This document shows, piece by piece, positions 1 through 9,255 of a stretch of DNA of 64,000 nucleotides (position 1 is its first letter; every line of letters begins with the position of its first letter). Below the pieces are notes generated by a model. The model searched no databases and had not been told where the DNA came from. It saw only the letters and a list, made by a program, of their open reading frames with translations. The translations under genes were made by a program, and so were the position numbers. This DNA comes from Pseudomonas sp. FP453. GTDB lineage: Bacteria; Pseudomonadota; Gammaproteobacteria; Pseudomonadales; Pseudomonadaceae. The DNA is taken from assembly GCF_030687495.1 (NCBI RefSeq), contig NZ_CP117435.1, positions 4,778,501 through 4,842,500 of the forward strand, read 5' to 3'.

Positions 1-146
1 TGGCCCTCGCCGGCAACACGCTGACCCAAGCCGCACACGGCGCGGGGTTTGCCGATTCGGCGCATTTCTCGCGGACCATGAAGCAGTTGTTCGGCGTCAC
101 GGCGGCGGCGTCATTGCGCCAGTTGGACGTGCGACTGCTACCGTAG
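1..146 (+). CDS. AraC-family regulator, C-terminal end only (5' cut by window)
   Basis: The reading frame is open from the window edge (first full codon at base 3) to a TAG at 144-146, giving about 48 residues. The fragment contains GAGFADSAHFSRTMKQLFG, the typical second helix-turn-helix of an AraC/XylS DNA-binding domain, where the F-D-S-x-F-R/F-S-R pattern precedes a K-x-x-x-G-x-x-P-like end. The sensing domain and the start lie outside the window, so the target genes cannot be named. The last 9 bases overlap the end of the convergent desaturase-family gene. The family is well supported; the regulon is unknown. Confidence 0.75.
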   Translation, partial: ALAGNTLTQAAHGAGFADSAHFSRTMKQLFGVTAAASLRQLDVRLLP

Positions 147-1001
147 CGCGTCGGGCAACGGCGGCTCCTTGCCGGTACGTACCGGCATGAACGGGTCACG
201 CAATTGCGCGCCATAGTCCACCGGAAAATCCGGCCGGCTGCCAATGCCCAAATCCCCCGGGCCCATGCGGTAGTCATCGCGGTAAAACGCCGTGCCCAGC
301 AGCCAGTCCCACAGGTTGAAAAACAAGCCGAAATTCACATCCCCGGCGCGCCCGTATTTCATATGGTGAAAGCGATGCACCGGCGCCCAGGCGAACACCC
401 AGCGCAACGGCCCCAGGCGCATGTCGACGTTGGAATGCTGCAACAGCAACTGCACGGCAATCGCCAGCGCCAGCAACAGGGCCACGTCCAGGGGAATGCC
501 CAGCAGGACCAGCGGCAGCAAGCCTGCGGTGGCTTCAAGCATTTGATGCAAGGGATGCTTCATCAGGCCGTTGAAACCATAGAGGCGCTGCACGCTGTGG
601 TGCACCGCATGCAAACGCCACAACGGCGCGATGCGATGGCTGGCGTAGTGCATCAGGGTGATGCCCGCATCGGCCAGCACGATGGCCATCAGCAGCTGCT
701 GCCACAACGGCCAGCCACGCGGCCAGATGCCGTCGAACGCCAACAACGCCGTAAGCCCCGGCAGGATCAACAGGCCCAGGGCGTTGAGGCTTTCGTTGAC
801 CAGCGCATGCAAGGTGTCGCGGCGGCGATCGCCCAGGCTGCGATTCCACTGCGGTTCGTAGGGCAACCACTGCTCCGCGAGGAACGACACCGCCACCGCC
901 GTGGCAAATATCAACAGCAGCCACTGCGGCTGGCAGAGCGCCCAGCCGATAAAGCCCAGCAGAAATGCCGGCGCATAGATCCAACTGACTAACCGTTTCA
1001 T
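138..1001 (-). CDS. Sterol desaturase / fatty acid hydroxylase superfamily membrane protein
   Basis: This 287-residue integral membrane protein has hydrophobic helices near residues 8-40 and 72-115. It carries the three histidine clusters of the di-iron hydroxylase family: HYASH at about 118, HAVHH at about 131 and HRFHH near 208. Family members insert oxygen into, or desaturate, lipid-like substrates in the inner membrane; the substrate here is unknown. The ATG at 1001 is preceded by AAGGGAG at a good distance, which fixes the start. It is a single gene, convergent with the AraC fragment. Confidence 0.85.
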   Translation of the reverse strand: MKRLVSWIYAPAFLLGFIGWALCQPQWLLLIFATAVAVSFLAEQWLPYEPQWNRSLGDRRRDTLHALVNESLNALGLLILPGLTALLAFDGIWPRGWPLWQQLLMAIVLADAGITLMHYASHRIAPLWRLHAVHHSVQRLYGFNGLMKHPLHQMLEATAGLLPLVLLGIPLDVALLLALAIAVQLLLQHSNVDMRLGPLRWVFAWAPVHRFHHMKYGRAGDVNFGLFFNLWDWLLGTAFYRDDYRMGPGDLGIGSRPDFPVDYGAQLRDPFMPVRTGKEPPLPDALR

Positions 1002-1157
1002 CCGAGTCTCCCTTCAAGTGAGGACCCAGCATGAAATCCCGCGCGCCCGGCGGCTTGAACAAACTGCGCAACCGCTTGAATTAATTAAGGGTGAATTAAG
1101 TTGCGCTGGCTAACCTGAGGCCACTTAAACAGCTCACCCGAAAAGGACACACACACG

Positions 1158-1463
1158 ATGAAAACCCTGACCGCTTTGTTCGCCGCCACCGCCTTGACCC
1201 TGACCGCCGGCCTGGCCCAGGCCGATGTGCGCCCAGACCAGATTCCAAGCCTGTTGCAGTCCGGCGCGGTGAAGCCTTTCGAGCAGCTCAACAAAGACGC
1301 CCTGGCCAAACACCCCGGCGCCACCATCAATGACACCGAGCTGGACGACGAAGCCGGTCGCCTGGTCTACGAAGTGGACATGACCGACACCAGCGGCAAA
1401 AAGTGGGACGTGAAGCTCGACGCCAAGACCAGCGAAGTGCTGGAAAACAAACTCGATACCTGA
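1158..1463 (+). CDS. Periplasmic PepSY-domain protein
   Basis: A 101-residue protein that starts with a clear Sec signal peptide (KTLTALFAATALTLTAGLAQA, cleavage after AQA near residue 22). It is followed by one PepSY fold with the usual pattern of acidic residues and a YEVDM...GKKWDVKLDAKTSEVL ending. PepSY domains are small periplasmic or membrane-linked modules thought to bind or inhibit proteases or to act as sensors. No sensor kinase is adjacent, so its partner is unknown. An AAAGGA ribosome site lies about 10 bases before the ATG. The upstream 156 bases are AT-richer and probably hold its promoter. Confidence 0.85.
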   Translation: MKTLTALFAATALTLTAGLAQADVRPDQIPSLLQSGAVKPFEQLNKDALAKHPGATINDTELDDEAGRLVYEVDMTDTSGKKWDVKLDAKTSEVLENKLDT

Positions 1464-1481
1464 TCAAAACCCAGAACCCAA

Positions 1482-1571
1482 TGTGGGAGCGGGCTTGCCC
1501 GCGATGGCGGACTGTCAGACACCGAATCGGCCACCTGACAGTCCGCCATCGCAGGCAAGCCAGCTCCCACA
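1482..1571. repeat. REP doublet 1
   Basis: Inverted pair TGTGGGAGCGGGCTTGCCCG ... CAGGCAAGCCAGCTCCCACA around a non-conserved loop, lying between two convergent genes. The left arm is the GCGGGC subtype and the right arm the GCTGGC subtype. Such REP doublets form strong mRNA hairpins and are spread by RAYT transposases; no RAYT gene is in the window. Confidence 0.9.
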
Positions 1572-1586
1572 TTTTTTTGTACTCGA

Positions 1587-3215
1587 TCAAGCACCCAACC
1601 GCGCCGTCACCTCATTCAACTCCCCCGACAAGCCCCGCAAGTTCAAACTCGCCGCTTCCGTACGCTGCACGTTATCCATATTGGCCGTAGCCACCGTGGT
1701 GATCTGCGTAATGTTGCGCGAAATATCTTCTGCCACCGACGTCTGCTCCTCCGCCGCCGTGGCAATCTGACGGTTCATGTCACGAATCGCCTCCACCGCC
1801 TCGGTGATATGCGCGAGCATGGCACCAGCCTGCGTCACCTTCTCGACACTCTCATCACTGCACGACTGGCCGCTGACAATCGCCTCGGCCGCATCCACCG
1901 CGCCGGTTTGCACCGCGTGGATAATCTGGTTGATCTCGATGATCGACGCCGCCGTGCGTTGCGCCAGCGAGCGCACTTCATCGGCCACCACCGCAAAACC
2001 ACGGCCCGCTTCACCCGCGCGCGCCGCTTCAATCGCCGCGTTCAGCGCCAGCAGGTTGGTTTGCTCGGCAATCGCGCGGATCACTTCCAGCACCTTGCCG
2101 ATGCGCACGCTGTCGGTTTCCAGCTGGCGGATGATGGTGCCAGTGTTGAGGATTTCGTTGCGCATCTGGCCGATGGTGGCGATGGTGATTTTCATCACTT
2201 CACCGCCTTCGCGGGCCGAGTGATCCGCTTCATCGGCGGCACGTGAAGCACTGGCGGCGTGGCGGGCGACTTCCTGGGCCGTGGCCGACATTTCAGTCAT
2301 GGCCGTGGCCACCTGGTCGGTGCGGTTGAACTGCTCGTGGGTGCCGGCGCTCATCTGCCCGGCGATCGAATTCAACTCGCCGCTGGCGCTGACCAGATCG
2401 GTGGCGCTGCGCTGCAAACGGCTGAAGGTTTCGGCGAGAAAGTCGCGCAAGGTGTTGGCGGCGGCGGCCAGGTGCCCGAGTTCATCCTGGCGACGGCTGG
2501 CCACGCGCTCGGCAAAGCGGCCGTGGCTCAGTTGGGTCACGTAGTCGATCAAGCCGCGGATTGGCAAGATCAGGTTGCGGTTGATCAACCACAGGCTGAA
2601 CAGGCCGATCAACACACCGGACAGCAACATGATCGCCAGACCGACGATCACGGTGCGCTCGGCGTAGGCACTGATGGCCAGGGATTGTTTCGCCCCTTGT
2701 TCACGCAGGTCGCTGACCAGCGCGCTCATCTGATCACTGGCGGCGCGGTCCACGCCTTTGACGGCAGCGTCTCCAGCCGTCGCATCACGGCCAGCAGCTA
2801 CATAGGCGTCGCGGCCTTTCTGGTAGGCCACGCCGAGTTGCTGGTGCTCCTCGCGCAGGGCTTCGATACGCCGGCTCAGGGTTGCATCGTCATGGGTCTG
2901 CGCGACCAGGCGGGTAAGGATGCCTTGCACATCGCGCTGGCGATCCTGGAATTGGCCCCAGTATTTCTCCATGTCCTGGGGCTGCTTGCCGCGCAGCAGG
3001 ACGTTTTTCCATTCCTGCACTTGCACCTTGAATTGCAGGTTGGCCTCATCGATCAGCTGTGAGGTCTGCAATGGCCCATCGATCAAACTGCGATAACTCT
3101 GCACCCCATTGGACAGGAAGTTGAAACAGGCCAGGGCGATCAACAGCATCGCCAACAAGCTGCCACCGAGCAGCGACAGGATTTGTGCTCTCAAGGAGGT
3201 TCGCAAAACATTCAT
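1587..3215 (-). CDS. Methyl-accepting chemotaxis protein with four-helix-bundle-type sensor
   Basis: The 542-residue reading starts at the ATG at 3215 ([11 protein letters not shown]); an upstream ATG at 3272 adds 19 residues that look non-coding. Order: membrane helix at about 12-32, a mainly helical periplasmic domain of about 155 residues (4HB_MCP-like), a second helix at about 190-212, HAMP, then a full signalling domain with [16 protein letters not shown] and methylation helices. It would feed CheA/CheW at the cell pole. No che genes are near. A phosphate transporter lies 1.5 kb away and Pho-like repeats lie between, so a phosphate receptor role (as for 4HB receptor CtpH of P. aeruginosa) is possible but unproven. 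Confidence 0.88.
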   Translation of the reverse strand: MNVLRTSLRAQILSLLGGSLLAMLLIALACFNFLSNGVQSYRSLIDGPLQTSQLIDEANLQFKVQVQEWKNVLLRGKQPQDMEKYWGQFQDRQRDVQGILTRLVAQTHDDATLSRRIEALREEHQQLGVAYQKGRDAYVAAGRDATAGDAAVKGVDRAASDQMSALVSDLREQGAKQSLAISAYAERTVIVGLAIMLLSGVLIGLFSLWLINRNLILPIRGLIDYVTQLSHGRFAERVASRRQDELGHLAAAANTLRDFLAETFSRLQRSATDLVSASGELNSIAGQMSAGTHEQFNRTDQVATAMTEMSATAQEVARHAASASRAADEADHSAREGGEVMKITIATIGQMRNEILNTGTIIRQLETDSVRIGKVLEVIRAIAEQTNLLALNAAIEAARAGEAGRGFAVVADEVRSLAQRTAASIIEINQIIHAVQTGAVDAAEAIVSGQSCSDESVEKVTQAGAMLAHITEAVEAIRDMNRQIATAAEEQTSVAEDISRNITQITTVATANMDNVQRTEAASLNLRGLSGELNEVTARLGA

Positions 3216-3353
3216 CGGGGTAAAGCCTCGATACAGGGAATTGGTGCATGCACGCCATAACATCCCTGTCATCTAAGGCACCGCCCATCCACAGCGGTTC
3301 TACCCGCTTGAATCGGCCGCGCCAGACGCTTCTTGAACGCTTCCTGACAAATG

Positions 3354-3408
3354 GTCAAATTAATGTCACAGCGGCGAAATAATTAGAAAACTGTCACAAA
3401 ACTGTCAA
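3354..3408 (+). promoter_or_regulatory. Candidate tandem Pho boxes
   Basis: GTCA repeats occur at 3354 and 3365, then again at 3393 and 3404, each pair exactly 11 bases apart. The second pair reads CTGTCAC-AAAA-CTGTCAA, close to the PhoB box pattern CTGTCAT-N4-CTGTCAT. The orientation fits activation of the rightward gene at 3478; AATGAT at 3419-3424 could serve as a -10. PhoB control is inferred from sequence alone. Confidence 0.5.
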
Positions 3409-3477
3409 ATCCCCTTGCAATGATTCGCCTACGCGAACCTGTGAAACGTCCTACAGGCCCTTTGTCTGCGAGCCGCT

Positions 3478-4500
3478 ATGAACCACAGCATTGACCACAG
3501 CCACCAGGATTCCGATCTGTTTGGCTTGCTTTACGGTTTCCGTTTTCGCCCCGGCGAAAAAGGCGAGCAGATTGATTCGGCCACCGCCCTGCGGGCCTTG
3601 CAGCAACCGGCCGACCCGGAAGAATTTTTGTGGCTGCACCTGAACCTGGCCCACGCCGCGTGCGAGCGCTGGATGCAGACGCACCTGGAATTGCCGGAAG
3701 AATTCTTCGAGGCCTTGCACGAAGGCTCGCGCTCCACCCGTATCGAACACGTGGACTCGGCCTTGCTGGCGGTGGTCAACGACGTGGTGTTCAACTTCAG
3801 CAGCATGGTGTCCTCGGATATTTCCACCCTGTGGGTCTGCGCCCGCAGCCGCTTGCTGGTCAGCGCACGCCTGCAACCGCTGCACTCGGTAGACAAACTG
3901 CGCTCGTCGGTGAAGGCCGGTGAACGCTTCCGCTCACCGCTGGAATTGCTCGTGCATTTACTGCGCGACCAGGGCGAAGTGCTGACCCAGATCGTGCGCA
4001 AGACCAGCATCAGCGTCGACCATATCGAAGACCAGTTGCTGTCTTCACGCCTGTCCACCAACCGCGCCGAACTGGGCGCCGCCCGCCGCGTGCTGGTGCG
4101 CCTGCAACGCCTGCTCGCGCTGGAACCGGGTTCGCTGCTGCGCCTGCTCAACCGCCCGCCGCAGTGGCTGCAAAAGGAAGACGTGAAGGAGTTGCGCAAA
4201 TCCACCGAGGAGTTCGCGCTGATCATCAACGACCTGATGGCGTTGGGCGAGCGGATCAAACTGTTGCAGGAAGAGATCGCCGCCAACCTCAATGAGCAAA
4301 GCAACCGCACGCTGTTTACCCTCACAGTGGTGACGGTGCTGGCGTTGCCGATCAATATCATTGCCGGTTTTTTTGGCATGAACGTGGGCGGCGTGCCGCT
4401 GTCCACGGACCCGGAGGGGTTCTGGATTCTGGTGGCGTTGGTGGCGACGTTTACCTTGATTGCCGGGCGTTGGGCCTTCAGAAAGCGCAAAGACTACTGA
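3478..4500 (+). CDS. CorA/ZntB-family divalent cation transporter
   Basis: A 340-residue member of the CorA metal transporter superfamily. It has a long cytoplasmic funnel domain (residues 1 to about 275) and two C-terminal membrane helices. The first ends in the family signature GFFGMNVGG near residue 302, the selectivity loop of CorA/ZntB pentamers. The length and the NVGG form fit the ZntB branch (Zn2+ handling) better than Mg2+-type CorA (GMN with a different loop), but the metal cannot be told from sequence. The start ATG has only a weak ribosome site. Upstream lie tandem Pho-like boxes, which is unexpected for this family. Confidence 0.82.
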   Translation: MNHSIDHSHQDSDLFGLLYGFRFRPGEKGEQIDSATALRALQQPADPEEFLWLHLNLAHAACERWMQTHLELPEEFFEALHEGSRSTRIEHVDSALLAVVNDVVFNFSSMVSSDISTLWVCARSRLLVSARLQPLHSVDKLRSSVKAGERFRSPLELLVHLLRDQGEVLTQIVRKTSISVDHIEDQLLSSRLSTNRAELGAARRVLVRLQRLLALEPGSLLRLLNRPPQWLQKEDVKELRKSTEEFALIINDLMALGERIKLLQEEIAANLNEQSNRTLFTLTVVTVLALPINIIAGFFGMNVGGVPLSTDPEGFWILVALVATFTLIAGRWAFRKRKDY

Positions 4501-4517
4501 ATGTAGGAGCAGGCCTC

Positions 4518-4604
4518 TGTGGGAGCTGGCTTGCCTGCGATGCAGACACCTCGGTGTATCAGCAGAATTGAGGTGATGCTATCGCAGGCAAGCCAGCTCC
4601 CACA
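4518..4604. repeat. REP doublet 2
   Basis: Inverted pair of the GAGCTGGCTTGCCTGCGAT type between the CorA/ZntB-type gene and the phosphate transporter. The right arm continues outward as CACACAAGCCAG, which reads as a second partial REP head. Confidence 0.9.
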
Positions 4605-4744
4605 CAAGCCAGTCCACCATAGATCCAGCAGTGCATTGCAGATCAGCGGTCGCCTCAATCCCCTAAACACTGACATATGGCAGCATCTCTGTAACATTCT
4701 GCAATGATCATGAACGGCATCCCTCCCACACTGGATGCTCCGGC

Positions 4745-6361
4745 ATGGCCACCCCTTCCCTGACTGCCTCCTCCCACGCCTCCCCCGCAGACCCCAAGCC
4801 CCGGCTGGACAAGAAACCCAACCTGGTGACGGTGATCATTTTCTTCGCCGTGCTTGCCATGGGCCTGCTGTTTACCGCCTACAGCCTGATGCACGACATG
4901 CACGAACTGGGCACGGTGGTTACCACCTGGACGCCGTTCCTGCTGCTCGGCGTGGCGCTGCTGATCGCCCTGGGGTTCGAGTTCGTCAACGGTTTCCACG
5001 ACACTGCCAACGCGGTGGCGACGGTGATCTACACCAACTCGCTGCCGCCGCATTTTGCGGTGGTGTGGTCGGGCTTTTTCAACTTCCTCGGCGTGCTGCT
5101 GTCCAGCGGCGCGGTGGCGTTCGGCATCATTGCCCTGCTGCCGGTGGAGCTGATCTTGCAGGTCGGCTCATCGGCCGGTTTCGCAATGATCTTCGCCCTG
5201 CTGATCGCGGCGATCCTGTGGAACCTCGGCACCTGGTGGCTGGGCCTGCCGGCCTCGTCGTCCCACACCCTGATCGGTTCGATCATCGGCGTCGGCGTGG
5301 CCAACGCCCTGATGCACGGGCGTGACGGCACCAGCGGTGTGGATTGGGCCCAGGCGATCAAGATTGGCTACGCGCTGCTGCTGTCGCCGCTGATCGGCTT
5401 CGGTTTTGCCGCCCTGCTGTTGCTGGCCCTGCGCGCCTTTGTGAAGAACCGCGCGCTGTACAAGGCACCGAAAGGCGACACCCCGCCGCCGTGGTGGATT
5501 CGCGGCATGCTGATCGCCACCTGCACCGGCGTGTCGTTCGCCCACGGCTCCAACGATGGGCAAAAAGGCATGGGCCTGATCATGCTGATCCTGGTGGGCA
5601 CGCTGCCGATGGCCTACGCGCTGAACCGCACCATGCCCGCCGAACAGTCGTTGCAGTTCGCCGCCGTGGCCGAAGTGACCCAGGTGGCCCTGGTGAAAAG
5701 CGCGCCGCAGGTGTTGGCGGGCGATCCACGGCCGATCCTCTCGACCTATGTACGCACCAAGGAAGCCACGCCGGAACTGGTGCCGGCCCTCGCCGCCCTC
5801 GCCGGGCAGATCGGCGAAGAAGTCAAAGGCTACGGCTCCCTGGCCAAAGTCCCCGCCGAAGCGGTAGGCAACGTGCGTAACGACATGTACCTGACCAGCG
5901 AAACCATTCGCCTGATGGACAAGGGCAAGGTCGGCAACTTCGACGCCGACACCCAAGGCAAGCTGCAACTGTTCAAGCAACAGATCGACAACTCCACGCG
6001 CTTTATCCCGCTGTGGGTGAAGATCGCCGTGGCCATCGCCCTCGGGTTGGGCACCATGGTGGGTTGGAAGCGCATCGTGGTGACGGTGGGCGAGAAGATC
6101 GGCAAGACCCACCTGACCTACGCCCAGGGCGCGGCGGCGGAAACCGTGGCGATGCTGACCATCGGCGCGGCGGACATGTACGGCTTGCCGGTGTCCACCA
6201 CCCATGTGTTGTCGTCCGGCGTGGCCGGGACCATGGTGGCGAATGGCGGTGGGTTGCAGATGAAGACCATCCGCAACCTGCTGATGGCGTGGGTGCTGAC
6301 GTTGCCCGCGGCGATCCTGTTGTCAGGCAGCCTCTACTGGCTGTTCACCCAACTCTTCTGA
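4745..6361 (+). CDS. pitA: PiT-family inorganic phosphate transporter
   Basis: A 538-residue inner-membrane protein with about ten to twelve hydrophobic helices. It carries both PiT signatures: EFVNGFHDTANAVAT in the N-terminal half (about residue 78) with LPASSSHTLIGS, and the mirrored GLPVSTTHVLSSG near residue 480. PiT proteins import metal-phosphate complexes using the proton gradient. Between the halves is a soluble loop of roughly 120 residues (about 300-420). The N-terminal 25 residues are hydrophilic and proline-rich. It is the second possible phosphate link in this region, after the Pho-like boxes. The symbol is by family resemblance. Confidence 0.9.
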   Translation: MATPSLTASSHASPADPKPRLDKKPNLVTVIIFFAVLAMGLLFTAYSLMHDMHELGTVVTTWTPFLLLGVALLIALGFEFVNGFHDTANAVATVIYTNSLPPHFAVVWSGFFNFLGVLLSSGAVAFGIIALLPVELILQVGSSAGFAMIFALLIAAILWNLGTWWLGLPASSSHTLIGSIIGVGVANALMHGRDGTSGVDWAQAIKIGYALLLSPLIGFGFAALLLLALRAFVKNRALYKAPKGDTPPPWWIRGMLIATCTGVSFAHGSNDGQKGMGLIMLILVGTLPMAYALNRTMPAEQSLQFAAVAEVTQVALVKSAPQVLAGDPRPILSTYVRTKEATPELVPALAALAGQIGEEVKGYGSLAKVPAEAVGNVRNDMYLTSETIRLMDKGKVGNFDADTQGKLQLFKQQIDNSTRFIPLWVKIAVAIALGLGTMVGWKRIVVTVGEKIGKTHLTYAQGAAAETVAMLTIGAADMYGLPVSTTHVLSSGVAGTMVANGGGLQMKTIRNLLMAWVLTLPAAILLSGSLYWLFTQLF

Positions 6362-6379
6362 CCCAACACCGGACAAAAA

Positions 6380-6469
6380 TGTGGGAGCTGGCTTGCCTGC
6401 GATAGCGGATCAACATTCAACAGAGTTGTTGACTGATCCACCGCCATCGCAGGCAAGCCAGCTCCCACA
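6380..6469. repeat. REP doublet 3
   Basis: Inverted pair of the GAGCTGGCTTGCCTGCGAT type in the 125-base gap between the convergent pitA and pxpC genes. Confidence 0.9.
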
Positions 6470-6486
6470 GTTGGTTTTGTGTTTCT

Positions 6487-7461
6487 TCAGTTGTTGAAGA
6501 GTCCAGCCATCGCTTTCATCCGCTTTTTGTAGACCCGCCGCGCCTCCAGCGCCTCCTCCAGGCTCACCGCCACAAACCCCGCCCGCTGGTTCGGCTGCAT
6601 CTGCCCGATCAAGTCCAGGTCGGCGCTGATCACCGTGCCGATCATCGCGTAGCCACCGCCCGACACCGCATCCCGATGCAGCACAATCGGCTCCAGCCCC
6701 GCCGGCACCTGGATCGAGCCGATCGGGTAGCAACTGTCGACAATGTTCGACGGATCCGAGCCCGCGCCAAACGGCTGTTCCCGTGGCTGAAAGCTCAACG
6801 CGCTACCGCCCTTGAAGCGATAGCCGATGCGATCCGCTTCTGAACCGACGGTCCAGGGTTCGGCAAAAAAGCTGCCTTTGGCCGCCTCGCTTAAGCGCTC
6901 GTAATACAGCCCCGGCACGACGCGCAAGGTCACATCCCCGCCGACCGAACGGCGCAAGGCCATCGGCAAACTATTGCCCGCGCGCCCCGTGCCGCTCGCC
7001 GCGCCGACCGGCAACACATCGCCTTCCTGCAAGCGTCGCCCGTTAAACCCACCGAGCGCACCGAGGGTGTAAGTCGAGCGACTGCCCAGCACCACCGGCA
7101 CATCGATGCCACCGGCCACCGCCAGGTACGTGCGCGCGCCGGCCTTGGGAAATTCAAAGCGCAATACCTGCCCGGCACGCACCTGGAACGCGGTGTCCTG
7201 ATGCACCACTTCGCCGTCCAGGCGCGGCGACATCAACGCGCCGCTGAGGGCCACCAATGCATCCTGTTGAAACTCCAATTCGGGGCCGATCAACGTGCAT
7301 TCCAGACCGGCCGCGCCAGGCGGGTTGCCCACCAGGTGGTTGGCCGCGCTCAGCGCGTACTGGTCCAACGCCCCCGAAGGCGGGATGCCCAGATGGTAAT
7401 AACCTTCGCGGCCAAGGTCTTGCACCGAGGTGGCGAGGCCGGGTTTGAGAACCTTGATCAT
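6487..7461 (-). CDS. pxpC: 5-oxoprolinase subunit C (biotin-dependent carboxyltransferase family)
   Basis: A 324-residue protein of the AHS2/PxpC family, beginning MIKVLKPGLATSVQDLGR with the conserved GYYHLGIPPSGALD stretch near residue 21. With PxpA and PxpB it forms the prokaryotic ATP-dependent 5-oxoprolinase that opens 5-oxo-L-proline (pyroglutamate) to glutamate in the cytoplasm. Its start overlaps the end of pxpB by ATGA (7458-7461), so translation is probably coupled. Members of this family also occur in urea or acetone-type carboxylases, but the pxpA neighbour makes the oxoprolinase reading the best one. Confidence 0.9.
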   Translation of the reverse strand: MIKVLKPGLATSVQDLGREGYYHLGIPPSGALDQYALSAANHLVGNPPGAAGLECTLIGPELEFQQDALVALSGALMSPRLDGEVVHQDTAFQVRAGQVLRFEFPKAGARTYLAVAGGIDVPVVLGSRSTYTLGALGGFNGRRLQEGDVLPVGAASGTGRAGNSLPMALRRSVGGDVTLRVVPGLYYERLSEAAKGSFFAEPWTVGSEADRIGYRFKGGSALSFQPREQPFGAGSDPSNIVDSCYPIGSIQVPAGLEPIVLHRDAVSGGGYAMIGTVISADLDLIGQMQPNQRAGFVAVSLEEALEARRVYKKRMKAMAGLFNN

Positions 7462-8336
7462 GCCAGCGCCTCCTGCAGGGTTTTCGGGTAGCCGATGGGG
7501 TCGGCCAGAAAGGCGTCGAGGGAAAATTCCACCGGCCGGATGCGCAGGTCGAAACGTCCTGCGTCCACCTCGGCGACGGCCAGGTCGTAGGCCTCGCGAT
7601 CAATCGGCTTGAACTGCACGATATCGCCGGGACGAAAGAACACCATGTGCTCCTTGAGGTACGCCAACTGCTGCGCCGGGTCGTAGATCGGTGCGGGCGT
7701 CACGCCGAACATCTGGTAGCCGCCGGCGCCGCGCACCGAGTAGATGCAGCCAAAGCAGCCGCCATGGCCGAGGGTCAATTTTGGCGTGTCGGTGCGCGGG
7801 CGCAGGTACTTGGGCACCTGCAACTGGCGCTCGCGCTCGACCATCTGGAACATGAACGGCAAGCCCGCGACAAACCCCACCATCGACACAAACCACGGCG
7901 CACCACTGTGGGCGGCGATAAACGCGTCCACATCGGCCAGGCCATTGATGCGCGCGGCGTACTCCAGGTCGGTGCCGCTGGGGTCCTGATGGCGGTCGCG
8001 AAAGCGCATCAGCGTCTCGTGGGTCCAGGGGTCGTTGTACAGCACCGGGATTTCGATGATGCGCGTGTGCAAGGTGCGCTCGGCCACGGCCTGGGCTTCG
8101 GCGCCTTGCACCGCGTCGAGCAGCACGTGGGGCGCGATGCGGTCGGGGTCGAAGCGGATCTGGAACGAGGCATTGGCCAGGCACACATCCAGCACGCCTT
8201 CCAGCGCCAGGCGCTCCACCGCACGTGTCACCGCCATGCCTGTGAAAAAGGCCTCCAGGGACATGCTGTCGCTGACTTCGGCAAACAGGTGTTCATCACC
8301 GCCGAAGCTGTAGCGGATGGGGGTCGTTTCAGCCAT
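7458..8336 (-). CDS. pxpB: 5-oxoprolinase subunit B, long form
   Basis: A 292-residue AHS1/KipI-type protein. The ATG at 8336 (MAETTPIRYSFGGDEHLF) is chosen because AAGAGGAAC precedes it by 5 bases; the frame is open far upstream but does not look coding there. The conserved core GFVAGLPFMFQM ... LGHGGCFGCIYSVRGAGGYQMFG is present in the C-terminal half. PxpB partners PxpC in the oxoprolinase. It is about 70 residues longer than the roughly 220 usual for E. coli or B. subtilis PxpB, with extra sequence in the N-terminal and middle parts, so it belongs to a longer sub-family. Confidence 0.88.
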   Translation of the reverse strand: MAETTPIRYSFGGDEHLFAEVSDSMSLEAFFTGMAVTRAVERLALEGVLDVCLANASFQIRFDPDRIAPHVLLDAVQGAEAQAVAERTLHTRIIEIPVLYNDPWTHETLMRFRDRHQDPSGTDLEYAARINGLADVDAFIAAHSGAPWFVSMVGFVAGLPFMFQMVERERQLQVPKYLRPRTDTPKLTLGHGGCFGCIYSVRGAGGYQMFGVTPAPIYDPAQQLAYLKEHMVFFRPGDIVQFKPIDREAYDLAVAEVDAGRFDLRIRPVEFSLDAFLADPIGYPKTLQEALA

Positions 8337-8394
8337 GTCTGTTCCTCTTGGAATCATTGTAGAAAGGCAGGCGAAAAAAAATAACGGAGCGATC

Positions 8395-9153
8395 TTATTC
8401 TGCGGTTTTAACCGTAATACCAGCCTGGTCCAGGGCTTCGCGGGTGGCCTCCACCAGCTCCAGGGCACCCGGGGTGTCGCTGTGCAGGCAGATGGAATCA
8501 AATTCGATAAACAGGTCTTCGCCTTCAACAGTGCGCACCAAACCGGTCTGACAAGCCCGTAGGACGCGCGCCGCGACCGTCGCAGGATCCAGCGCGCGCA
8601 CCGTGCGGGTAAACACGATTGAGCCGCTGAGATCGTACTCACGATCCGCATAGAATTCGCGCACCACCGGTTGCCCCAGCTCCTTGGCCACGCGCCAGAT
8701 CACCGAGTTGGGCATGCAGTACAGCAACAGCGTCGGTTCGATGATTTGCAGGTTTTGCACCAACAGGCGCGCGGCTTCTTCATCGCGGGCCAGGTGCATG
8801 TAGAGCGCGCCGTGGGGCTTGATGTGTTGCAGGGTCATGCCTTGGGCGCGGGCGATTTCCCGCAGGGCGCCGAGCTGGTAGAGGATGTCGTCCACCAGTT
8901 CCTGGGCCGGAGCGTTGATATGCCGACGGCCAAAACCCACCAGGTCGCGAAAGCCCGGATGCGCGCCGATGGCCACGCCCAGTTGCTTGGCGCGCTCGAC
9001 GGTGCGGCGCATGGTGCCGGGGTCGCCGGCATGGAAGCCGGTGGCGATATTGGCCGAGCTGATGTAGGCCATCAGTTCGGCGTCAACGCCATCGCCGATG
9101 GTCCAGGGGCCGAAGCCTTCGCCCATGTCCGAGTTGAAATCCACTGCCTGCAT
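8395..9153 (-). CDS. pxpA: 5-oxoprolinase subunit A (LamB/YcsF family)
   Basis: A 252-residue protein starting [17 protein letters not shown], the hallmark N-terminus of PxpA. It then has [20 protein letters not shown] and [15 protein letters not shown], which carry conserved metal or substrate-binding acidic and histidine residues. It is the subunit that acts on the 5-oxoproline ring in the PxpABC complex. It is the first gene of the leftward pxpABC operon, with 58 bases to pxpB, and is divergent from a LysR gene that probably controls it. No dedicated oxoproline transporter is next to it. Confidence 0.92.
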   Translation of the reverse strand: MQAVDFNSDMGEGFGPWTIGDGVDAELMAYISSANIATGFHAGDPGTMRRTVERAKQLGVAIGAHPGFRDLVGFGRRHINAPAQELVDDILYQLGALREIARAQGMTLQHIKPHGALYMHLARDEEAARLLVQNLQIIEPTLLLYCMPNSVIWRVAKELGQPVVREFYADREYDLSGSIVFTRTVRALDPATVAARVLRACQTGLVRTVEGEDLFIEFDSICLHSDTPGALELVEATREALDQAGITVKTAE

Positions 9154-9208
9154 TGAGGTCGCTCCGCTTAGGTGATGGCAGAAAGTAGGCTGCGGCTTGA
9201 CCCCTTGG

Positions 9209-9237
9209 GAAGATCTATTATCAGATAGGCCATCTTC
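9209..9237. promoter_or_regulatory. Candidate LysR operator between pxpA and its divergent regulator
   Basis: GAAGAT at 9209-9214 and ATCTTC at 9232-9237 form an inverted repeat with an inner CTAT...ATAG repeat. It lies 19 bases before the LysR start and 56 before pxpA, a usual place for a LysR-type binding site. The role is inferred. Confidence 0.4.
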
Positions 9238-9255
9238 TTAAAAACAGATATCGCT

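Noticed and set aside
1403..1690. Short ORFs through REP doublets, such as this one
   Set aside because: They are simply open frames across the REP arms (recurring GAGLPA / SQLPH / ACPRWR type peptides) and occur at almost every doublet.
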